Counted from the stretch's first letter, positions 8,104-17,926 are shown. The stretch: 64,000 bases of DNA from CAVUNY01 sp963843535 (GCA_963843535.1 CAWJKU010000004.1:186001-250000), one strand, 5' to 3'. Notes: generated by a model not told the origin, from the sequence alone. Numbers and translations are program-made.

Positions 8104-10665
8104 ATGATACCAGTTCGACTTCGCCTTTCGGGTTTTCTCTCATATCAAGAAACGACCGAGCTCGATTTCTCAGGATTTGATCTGGCCTGCGTTTCAGGCG
8201 CGAATGGTGCAGGAAAATCCACGCTGCTGGATGCGATCACCTGGGCCTTGTTTGGGCAAGCCCGGCGGCGGGATGATACGCTGATCAACAGCCATGCTGC
8301 CGCGGCGGAAGTGGTGTTTGATTTCCAGTACGAGGGCAACCTGTACCGCATCCAGCGTTCCAAGCCGCGCGACAAACCGGTTGTATTGGAATTTTTCGTG
8401 CAGGATGAGCAGGAGCACTGGCGCCCGTTGAGCGAGCGCGCGCTGCGCGAAACGGAAATGCGCATCCAGCAGACACTGCACATGGATTACGAGACATTCA
8501 CCAATGCCTCCTTCTTTTTACAGGGCCGGGCGGACCAATTTGCCCAACAGCGCCCGGGCGACCGTAAACGAATCCTGAGCAACATCCTGGGATTGGAAGT
8601 CTGGGAAGAGTACCGCGAGCGGGCAGCTGCGCGCCGTAAGCTGCACGAGACCGAGACCGCCGCGATCAACGGCCAACTGGAAGAAATCAACAGCGAGCTG
8701 GCCGAGGAGGATGAACGCCGGGCTCGACTCAAGCAGTACGAAGAGAACCTGGCCCAACTGGCCGAGCTGCGTAAGGCGAAGGAAACCGCTCTTGAGAACG
8801 TACGCCGCCTGGCTTCCTCTCTGGCGGAGCAAAAACGCCTGGTGGATCTCCTGGCAGCACAGCTGCAGGGGGCTCATGCTCGCCTGGGAACCAGCCAGAG
8901 TGAGCTGGCGGCTCGTCAGGTAGAGCTTGAGCGCCTGAAAGCCCAGGTCGCGGATGCCGCGAAAGTAGAATCTGCCTACCAGGCCTGGCAGGCTGCCCGC
9001 CAGGAATTGGAGCGTTGGGAGGCTGTAGCGGCCAATTTTCGCCACCACAGCGAAAGGCGGGCCGGCCCGCTGGTTGAAATCGAGAAGGCGCGTTCGACTC
9101 TGGAGCAGGAACTGCGCGCTTTATCCGCCCAACAGGAACAGGCTGTTGCGCTGCAGGAACAGACCCCCATCCTGGAGGGTGATTATTCGACGGCGCAGGA
9201 AGTCATCCAGGGTATCCACACCCGGCTGGAACGCCTGCCGCAGCTGCAGCAAGATCTGGAAAACTGGCAGGACCAGCGCAGCCAGGCCCGCGCCGAAAAC
9301 GAGCGCCTCAAGAACGAGATGAACGAGCTAAAAGAACGCATCGAACGTTTGAAGGCAACCGGGGGCGCGCTTTGCCCGCTGTGCGGGCAGCCGCTCTCCC
9401 AGGAGGATCGCACCCGCCTGGTTGCCGAGCTGGAGAGTGAGGGGCGCGAAAAGGGTGACCGTTTCCGGGCCAACCAGGCCCTGTTGGCGAACAGCGAGCA
9501 GAAACGGGCAGAAGTAGAAGCCGAAACTGCCAGCCTGCGCAGCCTGGAGCAAAACGAGCTGCGCTACCAGGAGCGCAAAGCTGCCGGGTTGGAAGAGCGC
9601 CTGGGTCAAATGCGGGCCGCTCTGGAGATCTGGCGGGCCGGAGGCGCGCAGCGCTTATCGGAAGTCTCGCAGATCCTGGCAGCCGAGAATTTTGCCCTGG
9701 AGGCTCGCTCTGCCCTGGCTGAAGTCGATGCCGCGCTGAAGGAATTGGGCTACGATGCTTCTGCCCACGATGCAGTCCGCCGTGCGGAACAGTCTGGACG
9801 TGCGGTCGAAGAGCAATTGCGCCAGGTCGAAGCGGCTCGCGCCGGTCTGGCCCCATTGAAACGTGAAATTGCCCGCCTTGACAAACAGTGTGCCGCTGAC
9901 CAGGCCGAAGCGGACCGCCAGGAAACTGCCTGGAGCCAGGCCAATGCCCAATACCAGGTCGCCGCGGCAGCCTTGCCGGATATGGACCAGGCGGAGCGGG
10001 AACTGTATGCCATCGCCGAGCAGGAAAACCGGCTGCGCATGCAGGTGGGCGGTGCGGTGCAGCAGGTGGAGGTGCTGAAAGTATTAAAACAGCGCCAGGC
10101 CGATCTCAACCAGCGCCGGGATGGGCTGGTGCGGTTGGTGGCGCGCCTCAAGCTGCTCGAGCGTGCATTTTCCAAGGACGGGGTGCCTTCCCTGCTGATC
10201 GAACAGGCCCTGCCTGAAATCGAGACCCAGGCTAACGAGATTCTCGACCGGATTTCTGCCGGGAATATGTCGGTGCGTTTTTCGACCCAGCGCGATTATA
10301 AGGACAAGGGCCGGGAAGACAAAAAAGAGACCCTGGATATCCTGATCTCCGATGCGGCGGGTATGCGTGAGTATGAATTATTTTCCGGCGGAGAGGCTTT
10401 TCGGGTGAACTTCGCCATCCGCCTGGCGCTTTCACGCGTCCTGTCGCAGCGCGCCGGGGCCCGCCTGCAAACCCTGGTGATTGATGAGGGCTTCGGCAGC
10501 CAGGATGCCGATGGGCGGCAGCGGCTGGTGGAAGCAATTAACCTTGTCCGCCCGGACTTCGCTAAGGTGCTGGTGATTACCCACCTTGAGGAGCTGAAAG
10601 ACCATTTTCCGGCGCGGATTGAGGTGGAAAAGACTCCCAGGGGTTCGATATTGAGGGTGGTGTGA
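8104..10665 (+). CDS. sbcC: Exonuclease SbcC/Rad50-like ATPase
   Basis: An 853-residue SMC-like ATPase. Walker A is SGANGAGKST (residues 31-40) and a Q-loop/FLQGRAD segment follows. Two long coiled coils flank a zinc hook CPLC at 424-427. The C-terminal lobe contains an ABC-type signature FSGGEAFRVNFAIRLALS and Walker B/D-loop TLVIDEGFGSQD. It works with SbcD at DNA ends. It starts 40 bp after the CNNM gene and its stop overlaps the next start (GTGA). Confidence 0.93.
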   Translation: MIPVRLRLSGFLSYQETTELDFSGFDLACVSGANGAGKSTLLDAITWALFGQARRRDDTLINSHAAAAEVVFDFQYEGNLYRIQRSKPRDKPVVLEFFVQDEQEHWRPLSERALRETEMRIQQTLHMDYETFTNASFFLQGRADQFAQQRPGDRKRILSNILGLEVWEEYRERAAARRKLHETETAAINGQLEEINSELAEEDERRARLKQYEENLAQLAELRKAKETALENVRRLASSLAEQKRLVDLLAAQLQGAHARLGTSQSELAARQVELERLKAQVADAAKVESAYQAWQAARQELERWEAVAANFRHHSERRAGPLVEIEKARSTLEQELRALSAQQEQAVALQEQTPILEGDYSTAQEVIQGIHTRLERLPQLQQDLENWQDQRSQARAENERLKNEMNELKERIERLKATGGALCPLCGQPLSQEDRTRLVAELESEGREKGDRFRANQALLANSEQKRAEVEAETASLRSLEQNELRYQERKAAGLEERLGQMRAALEIWRAGGAQRLSEVSQILAAENFALEARSALAEVDAALKELGYDASAHDAVRRAEQSGRAVEEQLRQVEAARAGLAPLKREIARLDKQCAADQAEADRQETAWSQANAQYQVAAAALPDMDQAERELYAIAEQENRLRMQVGGAVQQVEVLKVLKQRQADLNQRRDGLVRLVARLKLLERAFSKDGVPSLLIEQALPEIETQANEILDRISAGNMSVRFSTQRDYKDKGREDKKETLDILISDAAGMREYELFSGGEAFRVNFAIRLALSRVLSQRAGARLQTLVIDEGFGSQDADGRQRLVEAINLVRPDFAKVLVITHLEELKDHFPARIEVEKTPRGSILRVV

Positions 10666-11768
10666 GCCAATTGATCCCCCTGCGTCTTGGCCTGCAGCAG
10701 CGTGTATTGCCTTCTTACCGCGTGCCGTTTTTCGATGCACTGTCCAGAGGATGCGCCGGAGGGTTGGGGTTGTTTGCCGGACAGCCCAGGCCGGATGAAA
10801 TGATAGAGACGGGCGCCAGGCTGGAGGCTGCGCATTTTTTTGAAGCCGGCAACCGCCACCTGCTGTGCGGCGCGCTTTATCTGTGCTGGCAAACAAAATT
10901 GATCGATTGGCTGGAAGGATGGCAGCCGGATGTGCTGGTGGTGGAAGCCAACCCGCGCTATCTCAATACCCCGCGCGCGGTGCGCTGGATGCACAGCCGC
11001 CGCCGCCCGGTGATTGGCTGGGGGTTGGGCGCGCCGGCTGGCGTCGGCCTGCTGGCTGGCTTACGTTCGTCAGCCCGCCGACGCTTCCTATCCCAGTTTG
11101 ATGCCGTAATCGCCTACAGCCAGCAGGGCGCAGATGAATATCTCAAGGCCGGATTTCCAGCCGGGAAGGTCTTTACGGCGCCCAATGCTGTCGCAGCGCG
11201 TCCCGACCACAGCCTGCCGCGTCGCCCGGCGATGTTTTACAACGGGCAGGCGACCCTGTTGTTTGTCGGGCGCTTGCAGGCTCGCAAACGGATCGATTTG
11301 CTGCTGCAGGCGTGTGCTTCACTGCCAGCCGGGCAGCGGCCTCACCTTCAAATTATCGGTGACGGACCTGCGCGGGAAGAGCTTGAAAAACTGGCGGGGA
11401 AAATTTATCCCGACACACAATTTTTGGGCGCACTGCATGGAGCGGCGCTTGATCCGTTTTACCTGGCTGCTGACCTGTTCGTGCTGCCGGGCACGGGGGG
11501 GCTGGCGGTCCAGCAGGCGATGGCCTACGGGCTGCCGGTGATTGCGGCTGAAGGAGACGGCACGCAGCGCGACCTGGTTCGCCACGGAAACGGTTGGCTG
11601 GTGACACCTGGCAGTGCGGCGGACCTGACAGCCTGCCTGGCAGTGGCCCTGGCTGACCCCGTCCGGCTGCGCCGCATGGGCGCTGAATCCTTCCGAATTG
11701 TCAGCGAAGAAATTAACCTGGAAAAAATGGTAGATGTCTTTTCTTTTGCGGTAAAAAGCGTATTATGA
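10662..11768 (+). CDS. GT4-type glycosyltransferase
   Basis: A 368-residue GT-B enzyme beginning with GTG inside the sbcC stop (4-bp overlap). The C-terminal nucleotide-sugar domain shows LLFVGRLQARKRIDLLLQA, LQIIGDGPAREELEKLAG and FVLPGTGGLAVQQAMAYGLPVIAAEGDG, the classic GT4 glycan/EX7E-like region (here G-x-x-x-x-Q). The N-terminal half carries an acceptor domain with RRRPVIGWGLGAPAG. Donor and acceptor are unknown. A second GT4 follows at once, suggesting a small surface-glycan pair. Confidence 0.85.
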   Translation: MSQLIPLRLGLQQRVLPSYRVPFFDALSRGCAGGLGLFAGQPRPDEMIETGARLEAAHFFEAGNRHLLCGALYLCWQTKLIDWLEGWQPDVLVVEANPRYLNTPRAVRWMHSRRRPVIGWGLGAPAGVGLLAGLRSSARRRFLSQFDAVIAYSQQGADEYLKAGFPAGKVFTAPNAVAARPDHSLPRRPAMFYNGQATLLFVGRLQARKRIDLLLQACASLPAGQRPHLQIIGDGPAREELEKLAGKIYPDTQFLGALHGAALDPFYLAADLFVLPGTGGLAVQQAMAYGLPVIAAEGDGTQRDLVRHGNGWLVTPGSAADLTACLAVALADPVRLRRMGAESFRIVSEEINLEKMVDVFSFAVKSVL

Positions 11769-11819
11769 CTGCAACCGGAGTTCATTTTTACCCGCAAATT
11801 GCTCTTGCGAGGACCTGGC

Positions 11820-13100
11820 ATGCACATTTTGCTTGTCGCTGACGGGCGCAGCCCGATCACCAGCCGCTGGATCCAGGGTTTGCTGGCGCTGGAGCACCAG
11901 ATTACGTTGGTTTCCACTTATCCATGCCCGGAGATGCCCGGAGTGATAGGCCAGCATGTGCTGCCGGTGGCATTCGCCGCAATGGGCGGCAGCCAGGCCG
12001 GGGCGCGTGCCGCGGGGGGAACCGCGAGCCGGCGCTGGCTCGTCAGCCACGCTCGAAAAATATTCCAGGCAGGACGCTACTGGTTAGGCCCGTTAACCTT
12101 GTCCACTTATGCCCGCTCGCTGCGCAATATTCTTGCCTCTTCCCGGCCGGATCTGGTGCATGCCCTGCGTATCCCTTATGAAGGGATGCTCGCGGCAGCC
12201 GCGGAACCCGAGGTGCCCCTGGTGGTTTCGGTGTGGGGCAACGATCTGACCTTGCACGCGCCGACCACGCCGGGCATGCGTACCTGGACAAGGCGGACCC
12301 TGCGGCGTGCGAACGGCCTGCTGGCCGATGCCGGGCGAGATTTGCGCCTGGCGCGCATCTGGGATTTTGCCGCGGACCGCCCGGCGTTGGTGGTGCCTGG
12401 GAATGGGGGGATTGACCTATCGGAACTGGACCACGTACAGTCGGCTCATATAGACACTTTCGCCAACCTGCTCCCGGCAGGCGTGCCGCTGGTCGTCAAC
12501 CCGCGCGGGCTGCGCCCGGCGTACGTGCGCAACGATGTCTTCTTTCAAGCCATCCCATTGGTCCTCCAGCACCGCCCGGAAGTGTACTTCGTCTGTCCGT
12601 CCATGGAAGGGCAAAGCGAAGCGATATCCTGGGTGCGGCGTTTGAACCTTGAAAAAAATGTGCGCTTGCTGCCTTACCTGCGACAGGCGCAGCTTTGGGA
12701 GCTTTTCCAACGCGCGGAGGTGTCGGTCTCGATATCTACCCACGACGGCACTCCCAATACGCTGCTGGAAGCGATGGCCTGCGGCTGCTTCCCGGTGGTC
12801 GGCGACCTGGAAGCGCTGCGGGAATGGATCACCCCTGGGATGAATGGAATGCTGGTCGAACCCACCAAGCCGCAGGGTGTGGCTGAAGCTCTGCTGCTGG
12901 CGTTGGAGCAGCCCGGCCTGCGAACGCAGGCAGCGGAGATCAACCGCAGGCTGGTACGCGAGCGGGCTGAAATCCAGGGCGTTCGCGCCAGGCTGCGCGA
13001 ATTTTACGCCCAATTTGAGGGCGAGGCCCGGCCCGAGGTGACCGAGCCGTCACCGGCAAAGAAGACCGTACGCCGTCCATTTCGCTTCATCGGAGGGTGA
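11820..13100 (+). CDS. GT4-type glycosyltransferase
   Basis: A 426-residue GT-B glycosyltransferase: N-terminal MHILLVADGRSPITSRW and PDLVHALRIPYEGMLAA, C-terminal LEKNVRLLPYLRQAQLWELFQRAEV and STHDGTPNTLLEAMACGCFPV, which is the ExFG-like catalytic/donor region. The ATG at 11820 is preferred to one 21 bp upstream because alignment with GT4 proteins begins at MHILLVAD. It ends in a basic tail (KKTVRRPFRFIGG). Pairs with the preceding GT4; product unknown. Confidence 0.85.
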   Translation: MHILLVADGRSPITSRWIQGLLALEHQITLVSTYPCPEMPGVIGQHVLPVAFAAMGGSQAGARAAGGTASRRWLVSHARKIFQAGRYWLGPLTLSTYARSLRNILASSRPDLVHALRIPYEGMLAAAAEPEVPLVVSVWGNDLTLHAPTTPGMRTWTRRTLRRANGLLADAGRDLRLARIWDFAADRPALVVPGNGGIDLSELDHVQSAHIDTFANLLPAGVPLVVNPRGLRPAYVRNDVFFQAIPLVLQHRPEVYFVCPSMEGQSEAISWVRRLNLEKNVRLLPYLRQAQLWELFQRAEVSVSISTHDGTPNTLLEAMACGCFPVVGDLEALREWITPGMNGMLVEPTKPQGVAEALLLALEQPGLRTQAAEINRRLVRERAEIQGVRARLREFYAQFEGEARPEVTEPSPAKKTVRRPFRFIGG

Positions 13101-13102
13101 AC

Positions 13103-13666
13103 GTGGCATCTCCCGTCCATCTTGAAACTCAGCGCCTCTTTGTGCGCTCGTACGCGGCCGGAGATGGCCCCATGTTTTTTCGGGTCGGGAACAAGAACCG
13201 GGCTCATCTGGAGCGGTTTGAGTCCGGCAACAGCATCCTTGCGGCGCGGTCCGAAGAGGAGGCAGAAAGGATTATCGCTGAAATCTGCGCGGCCAGGGAT
13301 GAAGGACGCTATTTCTTGATGGGCGCTTTTGATCGGGTCAGCGGTGAATTTTTCGCCCAGGTGTACGTTGGAACTGTTAATCTTGAGCTGCCCGAGTATG
13401 AAGTTGGCTATTTTGTCGACTGCGACCATGAAGGCCAGGGGTATGTGAGCGAGGCGGTCCGGGCGACATTACAGTGGATCTTCCATAATTTGGGAGCACA
13501 CCGGGTGAGCCTGGGCTGCAGCGATGCAAACCTGCGCAGCGCGTGCGTGGCAGAGCGCTGTGGGTTTGTCCTGGAAGGGCATTTGCGCGAAAACCGACGC
13601 GATGCGGATGGCGTTTACAGCGGGGAGCTGCGCTTTGGCCTGCTGCGCCGGGAATTTTTGGGTTGA
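13103..13666 (+). CDS. RimJ/RimL-type GNAT acetyltransferase
   Basis: A 187-residue acetyltransferase of the ribosomal-protein N-acetyltransferase type: LETQRLFVRSYAAGD at the N-terminus, EVGYFVDCDHEGQGYVSEAVRATLQW for acetyl-CoA binding, and NLRSACVAERCGFVLEGHLREN near the end. The GTG at 13103 has GGAGG at a 6-nt spacing, whereas the earlier in-frame GTG at 13097 overlaps that site. Overlapping signals place it in the same transcript as the GT4 genes. Substrate unknown. Confidence 0.85.
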   Translation: MASPVHLETQRLFVRSYAAGDGPMFFRVGNKNRAHLERFESGNSILAARSEEEAERIIAEICAARDEGRYFLMGAFDRVSGEFFAQVYVGTVNLELPEYEVGYFVDCDHEGQGYVSEAVRATLQWIFHNLGAHRVSLGCSDANLRSACVAERCGFVLEGHLRENRRDADGVYSGELRFGLLRREFLG

Positions 13667-13713
13667 ATTTATCGCGATAGCCGTCATACTTATCCATTCA
13701 GGGGGAAAATTGC

Positions 13714-15042
13714 TTGTTTATCCAACGGCTCCAAAACATGACCGCCTTTTCGATCGTCCTGTTCGGCCAAATGATCTCGATTTTGGGCTCATCGATGACC
13801 AGCTTCGCGTTGAGCATCTGGGCCTGGCAGACCACCGGGGAAGTGACTGCCCTGGCCCTGGTTACATTTTTTCGCATGGTACCCAGAATTTTATTTACCC
13901 CGTTTGCCGGGGCGCTGGTCGACCGCTGGAACAAGAAACTTGTGATGATGTTCAGTGATTTGGCCGCCGGCCTGGCTTCGATTATGGTTTTGATCTTGTT
14001 TGCTGCCGGGCAGCTGCAGATCTGGCATTTATATGTGACTGCCGTCATCACCGGTCTGTTTGGATCGTTTCAATGGCCGGCCTATTCAGCAGCCATTTCC
14101 GTTATGATCCCCAAAGAACAATATATGCGTGCTGCCGGGATGCAATCGATTGCTGATTATGGACCAGGGCTGTTAGCACCTGCGCTTGCAGGCCTGCTTC
14201 TGGGCATCACCACCCTGGCGGGGATCCTGGTCATCGATATCGCTACTTTCGTATTTGCGATTGTGGCCTTGCTGTTGGTGAACGTGCCTGCTACCCCGCC
14301 CACCGGTGAAAGCCGACGCAGCCTGTGGCAGGATGCCTTGTTTGGGTTTCAATATATTATCGCGCGCCCCGGCTTGCTGGGACTGCAGCTGGTTTTCTTG
14401 ACCGGTAATTTTCTGGCAGTGGGGAGTGGCTTGGTGGTTACGCCCTTGATCCTGGCGCGCACGCAAGAAAATTCACAGATATTAGGGCTGGTCAAATCGG
14501 TCATCGCCGCCGGGGCGATCATCGGTGGGCTGCTGGTGATTGCCTGGGGTGGCCCAAAGAAAAAAGTACGCGGCGTGCTATTAGGTTGGTTTTTAGGTGG
14601 TCTATTAGGTGTTGCCCTCTTCGGCGTGAACGGCGGGCTGGTTGTCTGGCTGGCGGCTGGTTTTTGCGGCGGTTTTCTGCCTCAGTTTATCGACAGCGCC
14701 AACCAGTCCATATGGCAGGCCAAGGTCCCGCCTGGATTGCAGGGGCGAGTCTTTTCTGCGCGCAGCGTCATTGCCCAAATCAGCAGCCCGCTGGCGGCCC
14801 TGTTGATTGGGCCCCTGGCTGACCGGATATTCGAGCCGGCGATGCAGTCTCAGGCCGGGCCGCTGCCGCTTCTATTCAGCTGGATCACCGGTCGTGAGCC
14901 TGGTTCGGGAATGATGGTGGTTTGCCTTCTCGCCGGTCTGGGCATATCCGCGATCAGTCTGGTGGCATTTGCAAACCCGGCGGTCCGCAATGTGGAAACC
15001 TTGCTTCCAGACCATGATGAAATCGGCGAAAGCATTGTATGA
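13714..15042 (+). CDS. MFS transporter (macrolide-efflux-like)
   Basis: A 442-residue major-facilitator protein with about 12 hydrophobic segments. The first loop motif is FAGALVDRWNKKLVMMFSDL (the MFS motif A region), with QWPAYSAAISVMIPKEQYMRAAGMQSIA following, typical of MefA-like drug efflux proteins. The TTG at 13714 has AGGGGG 8 nt upstream; an ATG nine codons later is the alternative. Cargo cannot be deduced. Confidence 0.86.
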   Translation: MFIQRLQNMTAFSIVLFGQMISILGSSMTSFALSIWAWQTTGEVTALALVTFFRMVPRILFTPFAGALVDRWNKKLVMMFSDLAAGLASIMVLILFAAGQLQIWHLYVTAVITGLFGSFQWPAYSAAISVMIPKEQYMRAAGMQSIADYGPGLLAPALAGLLLGITTLAGILVIDIATFVFAIVALLLVNVPATPPTGESRRSLWQDALFGFQYIIARPGLLGLQLVFLTGNFLAVGSGLVVTPLILARTQENSQILGLVKSVIAAGAIIGGLLVIAWGGPKKKVRGVLLGWFLGGLLGVALFGVNGGLVVWLAAGFCGGFLPQFIDSANQSIWQAKVPPGLQGRVFSARSVIAQISSPLAALLIGPLADRIFEPAMQSQAGPLPLLFSWITGREPGSGMMVVCLLAGLGISAISLVAFANPAVRNVETLLPDHDEIGESIV

Positions 15043-15106
15043 TCTGGTATAGGCATTTAAAAAAATTGACCGGCTTGCTAAATGGTCTTTGTTGCCTGAC
15101 GGCAGT

Positions 15107-15781
15107 TCAGGAGTGCATCGTCCGCCAGGCTTTTAACACAATCCGGAAATAATGCACCAGGTGGTGCAGCGGGCGGATATGGCTGGCCTGACCGGCGTAA
15201 ATCGTGAGAATCGGCACCCAGGCCAACCCCAGCTTGTTTTTTAGGCACAGCGTGATCATATCCACTTCCAGCTCAAAGCCCTTTTCGGGGCTGTCCAGCA
15301 GTTTTTCGAGCAGGCTGCGGCTGATCAGGCGGTAACCGGATTGGTTGTCGGGAATATATTCTCCCAATGCCAGCGAAATCATCATCCGGCCGAAGGTGTT
15401 GGTCGTACGGCGGAAGAGGGGCATCTGGGAATAATCGCGTTGGCCGATAATCATCCCCACCGGCTGGCGGGCATAGGCTGCCAGGAAGGCGGGAATCTCC
15501 GCCGGGTCGTGCTGCCCATCCCCATCCAGGGTGATCACCGCATTGGCTTCCTGCGCCAGGCAGTGTTTGAACCCGGCGACCAGGGCGGCGCCTTTGCCCT
15601 GGTTAGGCGACTGGCGCAGCACCTGCGCCCCGGCGGCTGCGGCCAGAGAAGCAGTTTCATCCTTTGATCCATCATCGACCACCACCACTGGCAAATGCTG
15701 CCCGGCGGCGGTCACCACCGCCGTAATGTGCTGGCGCTCGTTGTAAGCGGGGATTAAGGCGATGATTTTCTCCTCAGGCAT
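15107..15781 (-). CDS. GT2-type glycosyltransferase (polyprenyl-phosphate sugar synthase-like)
   Basis: A 224-residue GT-A enzyme: IIALIPAYNERQHITAVV, VVVVDDGSKDET, the PNQGKGAALVAGF motif and a DxD-type metal site in ITLDGDGQHDPAEIP. This pattern matches DPM1-like synthases that move a sugar onto a lipid phosphate. No C-terminal membrane helices are present. The ATG at 15781 has AGGAAAGG upstream. It may feed lipid-linked sugar to the GT4 pair nearby (inference). Confidence 0.85.
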   Translation of the reverse strand: MPEEKIIALIPAYNERQHITAVVTAAGQHLPVVVVDDGSKDETASLAAAAGAQVLRQSPNQGKGAALVAGFKHCLAQEANAVITLDGDGQHDPAEIPAFLAAYARQPVGMIIGQRDYSQMPLFRRTTNTFGRMMISLALGEYIPDNQSGYRLISRSLLEKLLDSPEKGFELEVDMITLCLKNKLGLAWVPILTIYAGQASHIRPLHHLVHYFRIVLKAWRTMHS

Positions 15782-15931
15782 GGCCAATCCTTTCCTGCTT
15801 TGATGGACAGCTGGATTAAAATATATACTCGGCGGGCGTTACATGATCCTACCCTGATTGCTGAAGAAAGACAAGCCCGCTGGCAGCGGCGAAATCTGGG
15901 GTTTTCACAGGTTCATACTAGGAAGGTAGCG

Positions 15932-16858
15932 ATGGAACTTGATGCGATTACATTAGACCGGCTGGCAGGAACGGCGGTTGGGGCGGCTGTTGGCGATGCG
16001 TTCGGGATGCCATTGGAATTTAATCCGCCCAGCCCGCTCGAGCGCCCGGTGAAAGAAATGACCGCCGGAAGGATGGAAGCCGGCAGTTTTACCGACGATA
16101 CGGAAATGGCCCTGGCCCTGGCTGAGAGCTTGCTTGCGCAGCGTCCTCTTAACCCGGCCGACCTGGCAGCGCGTTTTTTGGACTGGTACCGCACCTCACC
16201 GCCGGATGTGGGAATTCACACATCGCGCGTGTTAAGAGAAGTCGCTCGGGGTGCCCCGTGGGAGCAGGCCAGCCAGGATGCCTGGAATGCCTATCCGGAT
16301 AACGCCGGCAACGGCTCTGTGATGCGCTGCTGGCCAGTGGCCCTGGCGTGCTGGCGCGACCCCGCCCAACTGGCTGCGGACAGCTCGCTGCAAAGCCGGG
16401 TGACACATTATCACCCGGAGTGCGCCGCCGGATCGGTGTTTATCAATAGGCTGATTGCCAGCCTGGTGCAGGGGATGGATCCGGCGCAGGCGGTAGACGG
16501 CGCAGTGGCTGCCAGTTCGCTCCCCGACGGTCTGCGCCAGGTGGTGGAGTCTGCTCCCGGCAGGCGGCACAACGAGCTCAAGAATTCCGGTTGGGTGCGC
16601 CACACCATCGAATCGGCGGTATGGGGTCTGCTGACTACCTCGTCTTTTGAGGAGGCGGTAGTGAAGGTCGCTAACCTGGGGAATGACGCCGATACCGCGG
16701 CTTCGGTGGTGGGGGCACTGGCCGGGGCGCATTACGGATGGGCTGCCATACCCCGGCGCTGGCGTGAACAGTTAAGCGGTGAATGGCCGCTCAGGTCTGG
16801 GCGGCGCTTTGGCGAGCAGGATTTTATCCGGCTGGCGCATTCTCTGGCAGCCGCGTGA
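15932..16858 (+). CDS. ADP-ribosylglycohydrolase family protein
   Basis: A 308-residue ARH/DraG-like dinuclear-metal hydrolase. The motifs are GAAVGDAFGMPLEF, GSFTDDTEMALALAESL (metal-binding TDDT), NAGNGSVMRCWPVAL and GNDADTAASVVGALAGA near the C-terminus (second metal site). The ATG at 15932 follows AGGAAGG and begins the family-typical N-terminus; the longer reading frame upstream lacks family similarity. It removes ADP-ribose from a protein or small molecule; no DraT-like transferase is adjacent. Its 3' end overlaps the convergent DUF952 gene by 35 bp. Confidence 0.9.
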   Translation: MELDAITLDRLAGTAVGAAVGDAFGMPLEFNPPSPLERPVKEMTAGRMEAGSFTDDTEMALALAESLLAQRPLNPADLAARFLDWYRTSPPDVGIHTSRVLREVARGAPWEQASQDAWNAYPDNAGNGSVMRCWPVALACWRDPAQLAADSSLQSRVTHYHPECAAGSVFINRLIASLVQGMDPAQAVDGAVAASSLPDGLRQVVESAPGRRHNELKNSGWVRHTIESAVWGLLTTSSFEEAVVKVANLGNDADTAASVVGALAGAHYGWAAIPRRWREQLSGEWPLRSGRRFGEQDFIRLAHSLAAA

Positions 16859-17177
16859 AACGCCCATCTGCCCCTGGCTCAAAAGGCAATACGGCGGTCA
16901 CCGCGTCCAGATTGAGCGGGCCATAGATGTGCGGGAACAGTTCATCTCCGCCGATCAGATTCTCAAAGCGGATCTCAGGTACCACGCGCGCCGGGGCGAT
17001 GGCCAGCAAGAGCAGGCCTTTTTGGCCTGCATAATAGCGGTTAGCCACGTCGATAATCTGATCCGGCTTCGAGCAGTGGATAAAACCTTCACCAGACAAA
17101 GAGCCGCTGGTGTATTGGCCTTGCTGCCGCGCCAGTTCCCAATCCGCTGGGTGGGTGATGTGGAAAATGATCGCCAT
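16824..17177 (-). CDS. DUF952 family protein
   Basis: A 117-residue protein with the DUF952 hallmarks: IIFHITHPADWELARQQGQY, EGFIHCSKPDQIIDVANRYY and LLLLAIAPARV...PEIRFE, HIYGPLNLDAV. Members are often annotated as glutathione S-transferase-like but their activity is not established. GGAGGA lies just before the ATG at 17177, which overrides an upstream in-frame start. Confidence 0.85.
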   Translation of the reverse strand: MAIIFHITHPADWELARQQGQYTSGSLSGEGFIHCSKPDQIIDVANRYYAGQKGLLLLAIAPARVVPEIRFENLIGGDELFPHIYGPLNLDAVTAVLPFEPGADGRFTRLPENAPAG

Positions 17178-17215
17178 CGTTCCTCCAGGTGCTGTATGCC
17201 CTAAAAAAATCTGAT

Positions 17216-17920
17216 TCAATAAATAAATGGCACCAGGCGCCACGAATGGCGGCTGTAAGCGGTCCACCGGATGCCAAATTTGACCCGTGCTGTATGATCC
17301 TCATCGCTGATGCGCATCACGATAAAATTAAATATCAAGCAGAAAGCGCCTAATCCAAACCAGGAGCGGAAAATGAAGGCTGCCCCCAACGAAAGCAGCA
17401 GCAGTCCCAGGTATCCAGGATAACGCAGCCGGCGATAAGGGCCATCCACCAGGAGGACCGGCTCGTTAAAGGTCAGGCCCAGGCGGGCTACGCCCCAACT
17501 GCGCACGTAACCCGACCATAAAGCCAGTGCAGTGCCGGTGCTGAATAGAAGGATGCCCAGCCAGCGCAGCCAGGTGGTCTCACCAAAAACCAGGACTCCT
17601 CGATGATCGCAGTAGGGCGCCACCACCAGGATCGCTTCCAGGGCGATCATCCGCCAGTGCAGCAGCGTCGGGCGCAAAGAGAATCGCTTGGTTGTGAGCG
17701 GCAGCCGGGCAGCCAGCACGCCTGTAACGGTGATTTGCACACCAACCACAACCAGATAGGCCGCTCTGGCAGGCTCGGATAAGAACGAGGCGAAAAAACC
17801 GTCCGCCATAAAGGATGCCAATGCCCTCTCCGCCAACCACCAGCCGAAAAAAGGCATCAACAGGTACTGCAGTAAACAGGATATCCCATCGCGCACAGCC
17901 GCATAAATCTTGAGCCGCAT
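17216..17920 (-). CDS. Isoprenylcysteine carboxyl methyltransferase (ICMT)-like membrane protein
   Basis: A 234-residue multi-pass protein with about six hydrophobic segments. The C-terminal SAM-binding region has VDGPYRRLRYPGYLGLLLLSLG and FNFIVMRISDEDHTARVKFG...WTAYSRHSWRLVPFIY, as in ICMT/PEMT-like methyltransferases. The usual E-E pair near the end appears as D-E-D. Substrate in bacteria is unknown. A TATAAT box lies 6 nt before the ATG. Confidence 0.82.
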   Translation of the reverse strand: MRLKIYAAVRDGISCLLQYLLMPFFGWWLAERALASFMADGFFASFLSEPARAAYLVVVGVQITVTGVLAARLPLTTKRFSLRPTLLHWRMIALEAILVVAPYCDHRGVLVFGETTWLRWLGILLFSTGTALALWSGYVRSWGVARLGLTFNEPVLLVDGPYRRLRYPGYLGLLLLSLGAAFIFRSWFGLGAFCLIFNFIVMRISDEDHTARVKFGIRWTAYSRHSWRLVPFIY

Positions 17921-17926
17921 ACGGGC

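Noticed and set aside
15800..15931. N-terminal extension of the ADP-ribosylglycohydrolase
   Set aside because: The extra 44 residues show no family similarity, and AGGAAGG precedes ATG 15932.
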